In this document: positions 10,582 through 24,510 of the stretch, one piece after another
Layout of the letters: the number at the start of each line of letters is the position of its first letter
How positions within the stretch are numbered: position 1 is the stretch's first letter
Assembly: GCA_008638375.1 (NCBI GenBank)
Contig: CM018035.1
Coordinates: 35,934,824-35,998,823 of the forward strand
DNA from: Nyssa sinensis
Lineage: Eukaryota > Streptophyta > Magnoliopsida > Cornales > Nyssaceae
Length of the DNA: 64,000 bases
Direction: 5' to 3'
Made by a program: the position numbers and the translations under genes
The notes under the pieces: model-generated
What the model saw: the letters and a program-made list of their open reading frames with translations, nothing else
Databases searched by the model: none
Told to the model about the DNA's origin: nothing

Positions 10582-12540
10582 TGTCACGACCCGAAACCCA
10601 CCTTCTGCGGATCTCAAATCATGAACCCCGGCCTGACCCTTTTGCCAAATCGGGTCTCTTTCTGAAACTTGCTACATAATCAGTGCTACTAACATGCAAC
10701 AACTATCATATCATAATATAACAGCGGAAGACTTTAAATAAAAGTTACATGTCTATGAATATGTCTGTTCTCAAAATACAGACTTTAAAAAGTCTAATAC
10801 ATTATATCCCCAAGACGTGGATGACATGGGAGAGCTACAAGACTTTACTACATATTACACTTGCAACTTTAAAAAGTAATGTCCATCTCTTTGCTAGCAG
10901 GCTCTATCATTTGCTCTCGATATCTGTGCTTGAAAATGAATGTAGTATCTGTATGAGTTATGAAAACTCAGTAAGTATTCATTTTCTCTGCCATGTGTAC
11001 AGGATAATATAGAAAGCAAAATCCAAAAGAACTAGGATAAATGCAAATGTGCTAACCAGTTAAGAAATATAGACTCAATATCAGATGGTAGGAACTCAAA
11101 TGATAAAGTAATGGAATCTGTTCTGCTAACAATATCATACTGCTACAGTCATGAGCTGTCTCAAGTATAAATTGTATAGACTCAATAAAAAGCTGTGAAA
11201 TCTCATGATCATTCATAATGAAATAAAATGATCAAGCGATGAAAATCAAGAATAGATACTGATAACAACAAATGTGGATGCACTTTAACTCGGGGTTCGG
11301 CATATCCCCTAAGCTCATTTTGTTCCCTTTTTTCTTGATCTCTCAGCCTAGTACTTAACCCGTCGATTTAGTACTCAACCTCGTAGATCCCACTTTAAAT
11401 GCCATTTTAATTGCCACTTTAGATTCCTTTTGCTCGACCCGTTGGTCTAGTAAGCATCAGATGGAGTTTGTGACTGAGCACAAATCTGGCACTTTATAAT
11501 ATATCGAGATCATGCTAAATCCCATGAAAAGTAAATGCAGTAACACTTTTCTCAGCAACGAGAATGAAACTGTTGCCTTAATAGGCCAATATAAACTAGG
11601 CTGCTAAGATCATATGTCTTGCCCCTCGAGGCCTATGTACAAAGTGTACGAAAATCATGATCAAGATATATAACAGTCAATAAACACTTTTCACAAGATA
11701 GAACAATATCAAATGTGGACTCAATAAACTTTCTGACATGTATGGAATACAATAGATAGTACATGAAAAACTGTTGACATGGCGGAAGTATCACATGCAG
11801 AGATCAAATTTTACTTACCTCTTAAACCATTTCCTTTCTTTCTCAATAAAATCAAGTCACCTTTCCGTTCTCTTTGAAGTCCCTATTTCATCAATAATTA
11901 ATACATCTCAGTTTACCTTTTCATAATCTATACTATTCATCAAATTTTATTTCTCTTTAGTATTGATATCTCTTTTACTAGAATAGACCCTACTATTGAA
12001 TCCTAAACGTCGAACAAAGTCGGTTTAGGCTTTCACGGATTTCAATTCGGACATCTGTACTAAAAAGGGCAAAATGGTTATTTTGCACTTTTACGGGTTT
12101 TTACTTTTCGAGGCCTCTTTTTGTAATCAGACTCCACCGTTGAGTCTAGAATGCTTGAAATAATAAAAATTCACTTATTTGTTCGCTTCAATCGGAGTCC
12201 GTTTGACTCCTTTTTGACTTAGGGGCATTTTAGTAATTTCTCTTATTTTTAATTAATTAAATTAATATTTAATTAATTATTTTATTATGTGGGTCATTTT
12301 ATAATAACCATAAGTTCTGGGTTTCTTTTTGAATTTCTCAAAACTTTTGGACTAATTCATAATTTCAGGTATTACTATTCTAACTAGGGACAGCCAAACA
12401 GTGGCCAATAAATCAAAATAGGGATAAGCTATCCCTATTCTGATTTCAATTTCGTTTCAATTTCTTAAGTTCCCAAACCAAACGCTCCCAATTCCCTTTT
12501 AATTTACAATATAAAATGATACAATTTTGGGTATCCAACA
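10582..12540 (-). repeat. LARD 5' LTR, first segment
   Basis: It starts TGTCACGACCCGAAACCCACC on the + strand and runs to the CAACA duplication at 12536-12540. The reverse complement aligns with 5650-7601 of the Tekay 3' LTR; for example 'gaaaaactgttgacatgg' near 11766 pairs with 'gccatgttaacagttttt' near 6382. The hairpin AGACTC-CACCGTT-GAGTCT lies at 12129-12147. Confidence 0.88.
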
Positions 12541-13194
12541 TGTCACATCTCGAACCCCACCCTATGCGGATGTCGAGGATGTGATGCCAGTTAGCCGCCT
12601 TGCCGGTTTGCCGAGCAACAATGTGACCAACTAAAGGCAAACTTCTGAACTTACCGATGAATTTCATTCCAAATGTAAGGTCAGAGCAGCGGAATTTAAA
12701 AACTTTTTATCTTGGGAATGCAGCTCAATTATATACCATAAAGGTACATACCACAGAGCAAGTCTAAAATCACACAACTAATAACTCTAGCCACAAAGCA
12801 CATCTATAATCAGACATATAACACAGAGCCTATCTAATCTCTCTAGAGTACCATTACCGTGAGCCATGTCCTAGATATCAGTAAATTTAATCATATCATA
12901 ACACTCACCTGAATAACCAGATTCAATCCATAAGAATCCAAGTTCTTCACAAATCAGTGTCATCAGATCCTTTACTTGGAATGCCACTCGGCCTATCCAT
13001 GTCATATCATAGTGCCTTCTAGTCCAATGGAGATAAATCCTGAAAAATGTTAGGATAATGAGGTGAGATTAAATAAGCCCAGTGAGTAACACAGGTTCCC
13101 TGTCATGAGTTTCAAAACCACTTCTTGCTTATAAAGCACACGGAGAGTTCAGTTATCTCTGAAATAGCAGTTTTATAAATCCACTTAAATGCAA

Positions 13195-13616
13195 TTAAGT
13201 AGAATAAAGCAGGATTGAACTAAATAGAACAAACAGATCAGAACAAAACAGATCATAACAGATCATAACAAGCATAACCGTACATAATAGAACATAACAG
13301 ATCAGAATGGAGCAGAACAGAACAGAACAGGACAGAACAGAGCAGAACAGGACAGAACATAACAAATCAGAACAGAACGGAATAGAACATAGCAAATCAG
13401 AACAGAACAGTAAATGATGCTAATATATCAATCAGAGACAAACAGGTCAGAATAGAACGGATCAGAATAGAACAAATCGGAATAGATCATAATAAAACAT
13501 AATAGAATGGAATGGAACAGAACATAACAAATCATAACCGAACAGAACGGAACAGAACATAACAAATCAGAACCGAACAGAACTGAGCGGAGCAATATAT
13601 CAGTTAGAGGTAATAC
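13195..13616. repeat. Degenerate GAACA/GATCA simple-repeat tract
   Basis: Dozens of copies of 5- to 10-base phrases such as 'aacagaacag', 'aacagatcag' and 'gaacataacaaatcag' lie in tandem with imperfect phase, leading into the 66-bp minisatellite. A short tail of the same kind appears at 14180-14270. It expands this LTR relative to its relatives of about 3.4-3.7 kb. Confidence 0.85.
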
Positions 13617-14025
13617 AGAACTGAGTGAAAACAATATATCAATCAGAGATACAGGCATATCATCAACGGAATGGAACAAGACAGAACTGAGCGGAAACAA
13701 TATATCAGTCAGAGACAAAGGCATGTCATCAATGAAACAGAACAAGACAGAACTGAGCAGAAATAATATATCAGTTAGAGACAAAGGCATATCACTTAAC
13801 GGGACGGAACATAACAGAACTGAGCGGAAACAATATATCAGTCAGAGACAAAAGCATATCATCAACGGAACGGAACAAGACAGAACTGAGCGGAAATAAT
13901 ATATCAGTCAGAGACAAAGGCATATCATCAACGGAACGGAACAAGACAGAACTGAGCGGAAACAATATATCAGTCAGTGATACAAGCATATCATCAACGG
14001 AACGGAACAGAACAGAATTGAGTGG
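13617..14025. repeat. 66-bp minisatellite, about six copies
   Basis: The phrase 'agaactgag' recurs at 13617, 13683, 13749, 13816, 13882, 13948 and (as 'agaattgag') 14013, giving periods of 66, 66, 67, 66, 66 and 65. Each unit holds 'caatatatcagtcagagac' and 'catatcatcaacggaacgg'. Because 66 is divisible by three, the minus strand stays open with a 22-residue repeat. I regard that as a by-product of the repeat. Confidence 0.92.
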
Positions 14026-17000
14026 AACATAACAGAACATAATTGCCAATTGGGCACCTAATTAAGTATATTCAAGCTTCCCCAGCTGCCCATCGCAGAC
14101 TACTCGTGGGGCCTCTACCCTCTGGGTGCTGCTCTGGCGTACTTATGCCATACTACTCAAAAACTGGAGTGGGCCCAAGAGTAAGATACAACATAACAAA
14201 ACAGAATAAAAACAGACCATATGACAGAACAGAACAGACCCGAACGGAACAATAGAGCAGGACTGAACAAAGTCATGCTATGTGTAATATAGTACAAAAT
14301 GGTATGCATTTAAGTATATGCATTTAAACAGTATAGTATATAAAACGGTACAATGCATCAAAATACAGTATCTAGACAGTGTAGCTTATACACCAAGTCA
14401 GAAGTTTCAAGTTACTCACAAACTTTATGCTTATCTCCTTGTACAAAGAATCTGATAACCTCCAGATACGTCAAGCACCTCCTTGCATATCCTGAATAAT
14501 CATCATCAATCACATACAGATCATAATTTAGCCATTCATGACTTATTCATCATCTTAAGCGTCTATTGGATTACCTAAGATAGCCTAATAGCCTATTGCC
14601 CTTTCATTGGGTTTCATGCGAGGTTATTTCATTCTTTAATTAGGCTTAGCAGTTATCGGGATTATAATCTAAGTCATTTAGACTTCAATCGTTATCAGTT
14701 AAGTACTTATTTAACCTTAGGGGCAAAATGATAATTTTATCATTCTTGCCCCGGACCCTATCATGGTCCTCAGAATATCCCATATATCTTATATATAATT
14801 TTCTAAGTCCTTTGGACTTCATTTGATATCTGCTTTTGAAAACTGAGACACATCAGTCATTTTCTATTTTACACGTTGATTGTTTCAGAGTCTTATTTAG
14901 CCCTTCAATTGTTCATAATTATGCTTATGACAATTTATCAGATCAGATTGGCCTTTATTTGGCCTCTACTTTGCACTTACCATGCTCAGGGGTATTTTGG
15001 TCATTTTATGTTTTGTGTAATTCTGATCCCGATTCATTATTTAATCATGTGTACAGTTTCACGAGTGTCTGGGCTTCCATCAGTATCAATTTCGTCCCAT
15101 TTGGACTTCATTGGGATTTCATATAGCATTAGAGGCATTTTGGTAATTTTTTATTTCCTGATGTTTTGACCCCGAATCATAATTTAATCATATACATGAG
15201 TCCACAAGCATTCGGGCTTCTATTGGTATCAGTTTTGCCCAATTTGGACTTTATTTGGGCTTTGTACAGTATCAGGGGCAATACAGTCATTTATAATTTA
15301 TATGTCTGTATTTTTCGAAACTTGGTTTCACAAATCGGACTCCACCGTTGAGTCCAGAATGCCCGACATAATCAAGATGGACTATCTTTTATTTTTATTT
15401 GGCCCTAGGTATCATCAGGGGCAGTATATTCATTTACACTTTACGTGTCTTTATTTTTTTCGGGACTTAATTTCCCAAATCAGACTCTACCATTGACTCT
15501 GGAATGCCCGAATTAGTAGAAATACACTATTCCTTTATTTTATTTGGACTCCGTTTGACTCATTTAATGTCCAAGAGTAAAATAGTAATTTTACCTAATT
15601 AATAAAATAATTATTTTATTATTTAATTACTTTTTCAGGGGCCTATATGCATTAATTTTTCAGCAGCTGGGCCAGAACAGAATTTCTCAGAACTGTTGGG
15701 GTCAGAATATAAATAGGCAGAGTTTTGGTTTAATTCATTTCAATTATGCTCCTAGACCAGTTGGTTTTTTAAACAAAAACCTAGACCGGCTTATCTCCCC
15801 TCGAACCAACCGGCTAAACTAAGTCAGAGAATCGGAATGGGATATCCCTTCTATTCCCAATTTTGCTCCTTATCCGTGTTTAGGTTAGCCTTGAAAACCT
15901 AATTTCAATTTCTTATTCTTGTAACCAAACAGACTGATTTCAATTTTAAATATTAAAACCTTTAAACCAAAACAGTGCCGTCCTACTTAACCGTTTATGA
16001 GACGGGTCAGGTCCCGACCCGAACCCAGATCCGACACGAAGTCTGGCCCTGTACTGTTCATCTTCTTCCTTTTCTTCTTCCCCAGTTTTGCCCTAATTCC
16101 CGATTTCTTTTCTTTTTGATTTCGTGGATTTCCAAGTGCAGATTCTTTCTACTTTCCATCCCAAAACGTTTATGGGAGTTAGGCCAACATCTTGGCATTA
16201 GTTTTGTGCCTCGAATCAAGCTCAAATGCTCGGTCCATGGGGAGATAACCGAACCTGTAACTCGGTTATACACGCTGGTTTTTGACCCAAAGTAGATGGG
16301 ATTGCTTCTATGGTGACCTATTGATCGTGGGTTTCAAGCCCCCATTCTCAAAACCGAATTTAACAGTGAGTTTTTAAGACAGTGGCTAACACCCAAAACT
16401 TGTAAGTGACAATTTGGGGGTCCTTACTTGGGTTCCTAGGTCTCGGATTGGGGCTTTTCAAACCTTCATAGCGTCTAGATCAGGTCATGACCAACCAAAC
16501 TTGGTTCGGTCTCGGTTGTTTCAGACCTATATCTATAGAGGTCATCAATGGCGGTTTGGGCACTATTCTAACATTCTGAGCTTCCTAGGCTCTCCCAAAC
16601 TGCTTCAATCCATCCCTCACTATTAGATTTACTCATGCATGTAGATAATAGGGCTTAAATGACTGAAACAGTAAGCAAAAGATGGAAAGGAAAATTCTGG
16701 GTTTTTGGTTTTATACCTTAGATCAGACCTCCTAGGCTCAATATGGCCTTCAGTTGCCTTAGTTCCGGTCGTGTGCTTGCTCAGTTCTTCCTCTTTATGC
16801 AACTCCATGGCAACACCATGCACACACCATGCTTGTACACACTTGATCTCACACTAGCATGCACACAATGTTTATCTCTCACCTTCTCTCTCTAATGTTC
16901 ACTCTCTCTCTAAATTTCAGACTGCACCCTTCACTCTTTGATTCCCCTTTTCCAACCTCCACACCACCTCAATATAATTATGTGTATTCTATTTGTTTGA

Positions 17001-17697
17001 TTTTTAAAAATAATTGATTATTTGGTTGCATGAGACATGGTTGGTGGAGGTGTGATCAGGTGCTGAAATAGGGTTGATGATGGGGCTAAGGTGCATAGGA
17101 TGATGGGATGGTGAGGTGTAGCATGCATGACCATTACAATTTGGGAGGCAGACTTGGGTAACTTATTGTTATATATAATTCTATTGTATATATAGGCACA
17201 AAGATGTTGGCAACCCACTTGGTAATTTTTTGGATGCCATGTGTTTGCTCATTTAGGTCAAGGGTTCAAGTCCCCTTGGCCTCACTTTTGGTCATTTTTC
17301 CACATTTTGGGCTTAGGCCCTGTTTGGCTGCGTAGAATTCTCTTTTAGCTATTTCCTCCGTAATTTCTTTTCTGTTACTCCTTTTTCTACGCAGTTTCTT
17401 TTGAGGGTTTCGTATTTCAGTTAGCTTTAATGTCAAGGGCCCCGTGTCATTTATTATTATTTTGGGATTTTCGTAGTTAGCTAATTCGAGTTCCGTCAGT
17501 GTTAAAACGATATCATTTCACCTAATTAATTAGTAATTAGGTTCGGGTGTTACACCCTCTCCTCTAGACATTTATTTTATCGGTCTATCGTGACCGTCGA
17601 GAGATTCCTGATTAACTTCTTGATTATTCTTTATATCGGTTCTAATTAATAATTAGCAACTAATTATTAATTAGTCAGGTCGGGGTGTTACACAACA

Positions 17698-18408
17698 CGT
17701 GCGGGTGGGTTGGGTCTGACTCGAACCCGAATCTGCCCCATGACCAGAACCCAAGGCCCAACAGTATTTGTTCTTCTTTGGTGATATGCCGGTCATCTTC
17801 TCCGGTGATGGATAACTTTTTCGGCCATCTTTCAACCTAAATTTAATATAATTCTTCTCACCCCCTCATGGGTTTTTCATATCTGCACTAAGTTTTAAGA
17901 TTGGATCACTTGATCCTCACGAAAATCAGGAGAACCGCAGCTCTAACGACATTCTGGCGAGTTGTATTTTTCAATTTTTAATGCATGTTTCTTCATGGTT
18001 TTGACCCCTTTCTCTTTCTATTCATTTTTTGCACTTTATATGAACATCTTCCTATCATTTAAACAAAGTTTTAAAGCATAAAACCCAAAAACCCGATTGT
18101 CCATAAAGACCTGCAACTCAATTTTTCTATCTCATTTCAAATCCTTTTTCATTGATTCTTTTTGCTAAATGATCCTAGTTGCATGCTTATCAAGACCCTA
18201 TATGCATAACTAAACGAATCATGCTAGAACTTAAAAATAAAATTGAATCTCACTCACCCATATGAGCTTTTGGCTCACAGTTTCCCTATCCTTTCTTCTA
18301 GTTTTTATTCTTCTTCTTCACTTCTGAATCTCAGAATTGCTCTTTAGTTTTTGGTTTACTCTGATTGTTTCTAAATTTCCCTTGGTGAGCAACCATATAT
18401 ATAGTAAA
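17698..18408 (-). repeat. LARD 5' LTR, second segment
   Basis: This continues the LARD LTR after the CAACA duplication. 'atctttcaacctaaattta' at 17826 matches 7602 onward, and the match continues through 'gagaaccgcagct' (17930; 7709) and 'cactcacccatatgagctttt' (18252; 8029). It ends at the GTAAA duplication (18404-18408). Confidence 0.9.
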
Positions 18409-21400
18409 TTTCATGACCCGAAACCCACCCTGTGCGGATCTCGTATCGCGACCGCCATCCTTCGGTTGAGGCCTTAGGGGAAAGCTCACATAAGCAACAG
18501 TATCGGATGGCGATGTGGCATTGGTTTGCGGAAGCATGAAAAATTTTTTTCTTTTCTTTTCTTATTTAAAACTTTCGCACATCTGTCCGGTACTGCCACT
18601 CTTCATAGTGGTACACATGAACATAACATCAGAGCATAATAAAAATTCTAAAGTTTTATACATATTACATAGTCGGTTGCCTCTTGGCTTAAGTACATAT
18701 TACCGAAAATCTATTACATCAAAATCTATCCAACTATATGTTCTAATACTTCCAAAAGTCCATGATCATAATAGGAGCTACTAATCGTCATCCCAAAATG
18801 GAGCAAGGCTCCCATTCATCGTCGGTACCTGAAAAATGTTAGGGAATGGGGTGAGCTTCGAGAAGCCCAATGAGTAATTCCTGCATTTGTCATGGGTTTC
18901 AATTGGCAGTGGTTTCAGCGCATGAGAGTTTATAAAATACTCACTACCAATTGCTCGTATAGTTTGAACATTAAGTACATGCACTTTTCATAAAGATAGC
19001 TTTGAAACATTTAAAGTATTCAAGCTAAATATACATTTCCTTAAATAGAGTATATGCACTTCAAAACATATCAATATGCATAGTGAAAATAGGAGGTAAA
19101 ACCTGCTTCCATTTTTAAAAGCGTTACTTTAAACATATAAACATGCATAGTGAAAATGCGGGTAAAACCTGCTTTCATTTTCAAAAGCCTTTGTCACCTT
19201 TCTCTCTTTGATTAGGTGGAATCTGTTTCGAACCAGACTCCCGTTTTACTTTACGTGGAGATATCTCATTGCCTAGGGGATTAGATCTTGCTACCGGGCA
19301 TTTATTCATAGAAACCCATAAAATTTGTGGTGCTTATGTTCAGTTTATCTTATATTTAAATACATTTATCACATGGCTTCTTCAAATAAATACTTTTCAT
19401 GAGTATTTAGAACATGATGTTCATGATTTCATGATAAAATCTTCAAATACTTGGAATAAGCAATTTCAGAACATGTAGACATGTTAAATACTTCAAGGAA
19501 GACCGTAATCGAATCAATCATTGAGCATATCACAATAGGACTTATAAGAACTGAATATTTTAAAACAAGAATCATGTAACATGGAATTTGATATTCAAAA
19601 CTTCAGATCTTTTGAACTTAAAACCTTTTTAAATCCATGGAGTTAAATCTCCACTTCAAATGCAGGGTTACTCACCTTAGCCTTAGGGTTGGTGCTAATA
19701 ATGTGCTTTCCCACTTCTTTTGCAGTTCCTAAGAACAATTCATAAATAATCTATTAACTTCATATGTACTTCAAATATCTCCTATTGATGTTCTTATTTT
19801 ATGCTTAGATCGTATCAAAATCATAACTTTTATCTTAAGTGCTATTTTCTTAACGTATACTTTTCTGGTAGCTTCTTTAAATCGTGAGGTTTTATTTTAT
19901 TCTTTACATATTTACGTGTAATATTTTTTCGTACTTCATTTCATAACACGGACCTCACCATTGAGTCCGGAATGTCAAAGAAAGTCAATTTAGACTTTCC
20001 CGGACTTTTATTTGGCTTTTAGGCATGTCAAGGGCAGTTTGGTAATTTACATTTTGACGTGTCTTATTTTTCAGAATCCCGTCTGGCAACACGGACCTTA
20101 CCGTTGGCCTCAGAAGGTCCAAGATAATAAGAATACACTAATAACTTCTCTTTTTTGGACATCGAGCATATTAAGAGCAATTTGGTAATTTACACTTTAA
20201 CGTATCTTAATTTTTTGGAGCCCCATCTCATGAAACAGACCCCACCGTTGGGTCCAGAACATCCTAAAATAGTTAAAATACATTATTTGTTTACTTTATT
20301 TGGACTTCGTTTGCTTCATTTATGGCCTAGGGGTATTTTTAAAATTTTTCTTAATTAAATATTATTAATATAATTTTAAATTAATTTCAGTCGGGCCATA
20401 GTGAAATTTCCCAGAAGTTTTGGGGTCAAAATCTAATTTCCATAATTTTCGATTTGAACTAGTGGGTTCGGTTCTATTTTAACTGAATCGGCTTAGGTTT
20501 TCATTAAACCAACCGGTTTGGTCGGTTCAGTACGTAATGCTGACGTCAGCCCTAACATTTAAATTTAAAATTTTTACACCACATCACACGACGTTGTCCC
20601 ACTTAACCTTTTATGCGACGGGTCGGGCCCCGACCAGAACCCAGATCTGGCCCAACCAATTTCGACCTATCACTGTGCATCGTCTTCCCCAACTCCCCTT
20701 ACTGTAACCCTAATTCCTGGGTTTATTTTTTTCCAATTTCATGAATTTTGCACCACTAGAACTCTCTGTTATTGTTTCTAAACCATTTCTAATACATCAA
20801 GGAACGGTTTGGCATTGGTTTGGGGTTCTACTTTAGGCTCATGGTCGAGGTTTGGAACATGATACTCAAACCTGCAACTTGGTGTTACTGGCTCATTTTT
20901 GAGTCAAATTCCATGGGGTTTCTTCTAGGATGACTTATTTTTCATGGAGTTCAAGTTCTTATCTTCAAAAGTAAGTTTAGGAGTCTAAAATAAGAACTGG
21001 GCTTTATGACCGAAATTTGTAACTAAAGTTTTAGGGTCATGGTTTTGTGTTTTGGAAACAGTAATGAGACCTTATTGAGGTCTCAATACTCAGATTTAGG
21101 TTTAGTTTATACCAATTCAGTTTTGTACTAACATTTTCAATTTTTGGTTCAACTTATAATTCTAAATTTCTCACTCGATTCTTTATGATTTTCAATCATT
21201 TTTCTTGCAAATTAAAGCTTATACTATGTAGTTTAAAATTCTATACTTGCATGGTTTGAATCAGAATCATAATTTAAACAAACTCAAACGAGATTATACC
21301 TATTAAACTGAATTTTTCTCTGATTCTTCTTCTTAAATCCTTGCTTTGCTACTCCAGTTCTCTTCCTCTATTCCTTTTTCCCATTATCTCTTTTCTAATT

Positions 21401-22065
21401 CTGATGTTCAGAGAACTTTTAAATATTTATATCTTGGTGGTTTGGGCAACACGTGTGTGGCATGCAGCATTTTGGAAGCATGGCTTTGCCACCTGTTGGC
21501 AGCAATTTTGCATGGAGAACACCTCTCCGGTTTGCATATATGGCTGCTATTTTCTCTTTATTATTTATCAAGTCTTTGGATAACAGCTGCAAGCAACCCA
21601 CAGACTTTCTCGCTCTCCAGTTTCTAATTGCTTCTAAGCTTTCTTAATTCAATTTTTAAATCTACATATATATAACCATACCTATATATATAAATCAGCC
21701 GTATGTATATATATACCTATACATGTATATAATATAAAAACTCATATATAGTTTATATACAATATATATATATATATATATTTAATTATGTATTTATATT
21801 TACTTACATATTTTTAACTATAAACCCAGAATACACAATTTGTGATTAAGGGTTGGTGGTTAGCGTGAAAGTGTATCATTATAACAGAACCAATAGAACC
21901 GGGTTGGTGATTGCAATAAAAGTGATATACAGTTGTCCTGGTTTTTCGGGACTTTTACTGAAAGTTCACGTATTGGGGTTCGAAATTGACTTTGTTACTT
22001 AAGGTCTCGGTCACTAATTAATACTTAGTGATTTAATGAATTCTTAGTTGGGTCGGGGTGTTACA
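18409..22065 (-). repeat. Solo LTR, 3657 bp, TSD GTAAA
   Basis: The left edge TTTCATGACCCGAAACCCACCC is a one-to-two-base variant of TGTCACGACCCG; the right edge is GGTCGGGGTGTTACA. GTAAA is present at 18404-18408 and 22066-22070. The related sequence near 8174 ('tatggtaagttttccacc') shows the site without the insertion. Only one LTR remains, so the interior was probably removed by recombination between the two LTRs. It contains tandem hairpin modules (19920-20280) and several TA-rich tracts (21660-21790). Confidence 0.93.
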
Positions 22066-22070
22066 GTAAA

Positions 22071-22782
22071 TTTTCCACCCACTTGCCTCACTTGCAGCCA
22101 CTAGTTTTCTCTCTCTTCCCACTATTTTTACACCTTTCTTTGACTTTATTTATTTTCTTTTTCGGTTGATTTGTTTTGTGTTTCCTTGCTTTAAATTCCC
22201 TTAAGATATATATATATATATATATAATATACATATAAGTTTTACAGCACAACACACACTAACACACCATTAGTGTGTGTTGCCAACAGCCACTTGCCCT
22301 TCTTTTTTTCCTTTTTCTCTTTCAGTTTTATACTTATTTACCACATAACATATATATTTATGTATATATTTATATATTTACATATACACCTATATATACT
22401 TACATACTTACACATACTAGTTACACACACCTCCTCACACTTGCATGCATGGCAGCCTTTTTTCCTTTCCTTTTTCTTTTCTCTTTTCTTGCATGCACAT
22501 TCAGTATATATATATATATATATGTATCTATATATATATATATAGATGTACAGATAATTATACTCACATATATTTACACCCACTGATATATATATATATA
22601 TATCTACATTCATTTTATACATATATATATATGTATACATGTACATAGGTGTACGTATTGGCGTACATGTTTTCCCGTGCAGTCCTAGGTTCATCGTACG
22701 GTAGTCCCTTAGTATTCGGTATGACTTGTAATGATTATAGGATATTTGATATTATGTGTGTACAATATCATAAGATAATTTC
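22071..22782 (-). repeat. LARD 5' LTR, third segment
   Basis: It resumes with 'ttttccacccacttgc' (compare 8182) and runs through the shared 'agtgtgtgttgcc' (22273; compare 8376) and 'gtattcggtatgacttgtaatgatta' (22712; compare 8897) to the ATTTC duplication at 22778-22782. Compared with the other LTR it has an insertion of about 30 bases at 22739-22768. Confidence 0.9.
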
Positions 22783-24438
22783 TATCACAACCCGAGACCC
22801 ACCCTATGCGAATCTCATGTTGCCAGCCTGACCTGACGCTGCTGTCGAATTAGATCTCAACTTGCTACACAATCACTGCTACTAACATGTAACAACTATC
22901 AAAGTATAAATAGCAAAAAACTTGAAAGAAATAAATAAAAGCTGCATGTAATATATATAAGGTTCTCAAAATACAGACTATAAAACTCTTTAACAATTGT
23001 TCATCCCCAAGACGTGGATGACATGGGAGCTACAAGACCTGTACTAGATATTACACTTGCAACTTCAAAAGTAATGTCCACATCTAGCTATCAAGCTTTA
23101 TGGTCTGTTCTCGATGTCTGTGCCTGAAAATGAATGTAGTATCTGTATGAGCTATGAAAACTCAATAAGTATTCCTTTGCTCTGCCATGTGTACAGGTGT
23201 ATATAGAAGTGTTAGCCAGTCAATTGAATATATAACTCAATATCAAATGATGGAAACTTAAATGATAAGGAAAGGAATCTGCTCTGCTAACGATATCATA
23301 CTGCTACAGTCATGAGCTCTATCAAGTATGAAAAGTAAGTACTCAAATGAAAGCTGTAAAGTCTTATGATCATTCATAATGAAATAATATGATTAAGCTA
23401 TGATAATCAATAAATGACAATGATATCAACAAAAAGATATGCACTCGTGGGGCTCCGAAAATTCCCCTGAACTCGTATTCAATTCCACTTGGGCTCTTTG
23501 AATAATACTTCTCTATATACAATGTGACTCTACGTCCCATGCATCACATAGCAACATAGCAAATGTTCCACTCAGAACCTTGACTCGAGGGTCATAGATA
23601 ACATCAGAAGGAGTTGCGACTGAGCACAAATCCTGGTACTAATAATATATCGGGATCATGTTATCTTCCACGAAGAGTATAGTGTAGTGGAATCATAACT
23701 GGTTTTAGGCAATTTGATGTAACGATAGTTTTCGAGGCTATGGTTACTAGCCTGCTTCAAAGTATAACTGTCTGGCCCTTACGACCCTAGGTACAAGTGT
23801 ACAAAAAGAAATCTATGCACAAGTGTACAATCATGATTGAGATATATATAAAAATCAATAAATGTTTCTCACATGATAGAGCAATATCAATGTGGCTTAA
23901 TAAACACTAGTATGTATGGAATACAATAGGCAATATATACAAGAACAATTGACATGGCTTAAAAAAAAAAACACATGCAGAGATCGGATTTTACTTACCT
24001 TCTACTGTTTCTAAACTAGAAGGTCTAAACTACCTTTCTCCTTGCCCTTCGGTGATCCTAAGATTCATAAAATATGTCTTAGTCTATCGTTACATGAATT
24101 ATGCTATTCATCAAATTTTATGCCTTCGTGCTATAAGTTTCTCTTTTACTAAAATAGACTTTACTATTGAATCCAGAACATCGAAGAAAGTCAGTTTATG
24201 CTTTTACGGAATTCAATTCGTACATCTGTACTAAAAAGAGTAAAATGGTCATTTTGCACTTTTACGTGTCTTTATTTTTTAGAATCTCGTCTCGTAAAAC
24301 GGACCCTTCCATTGGCTTTAGAATGTCCGACACATAAAAAAATACTATTCCATTTACTATTTTTGGACTACGTTTTTATTTCTTTTAATTTTCTTAATTA
24401 AATTAATTTATTTATTAAATTAAATAAATTAACTAATT

Positions 24439-24483
<45 letters not shown>

Positions 24484-24510
24484 CGGTAACATATGTCACA
24501 TGGGCCTCAA

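Larger units (their letters stand above)
12541..17692 (-). repeat. Inserted LTR element: one full LTR plus a stub of the second (TSD CAACA)
   Basis: The insertion is bounded by TGTCACATCTCG at 12541 and GGGGTGTTACA ending at 17692, with CAACA at 12536-12540 and 17693-17697. A second LTR edge, GGGTGTTACA, ends at 17554 and is followed by 'ccctctcctctag', which on the minus strand is a good polypurine tract. The simplest reading is a minus-strand element reduced to its complete 3' LTR (12541-17554, about 5.0 kb), a few bases of interior, and the start of its 5' LTR (about 17600-17692). The LTR is long because of the repeat array at 13195-14280. Confidence 0.7.

Noticed and set aside
13428..14049. 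Long repetitive minus-strand open frames (120 and 85 codons)
   Set aside because: They are produced by the 66-bp minisatellite, whose period is divisible by three; there is no start context, domain or conservation, and the DNA is inside an LTR.
13195..14280. CRISPR-like array
   Set aside because: Repeats are directly tandem without unique spacers and the organism is a plant.
17300..17330. hAT-type MITE suggested by 'ggccctgtttggctgcg'
   Set aside because: The phrase is conserved in three LTR copies (also near 110 and 41730) but no matching inverted end or duplication was seen, so it is treated as LTR sequence.
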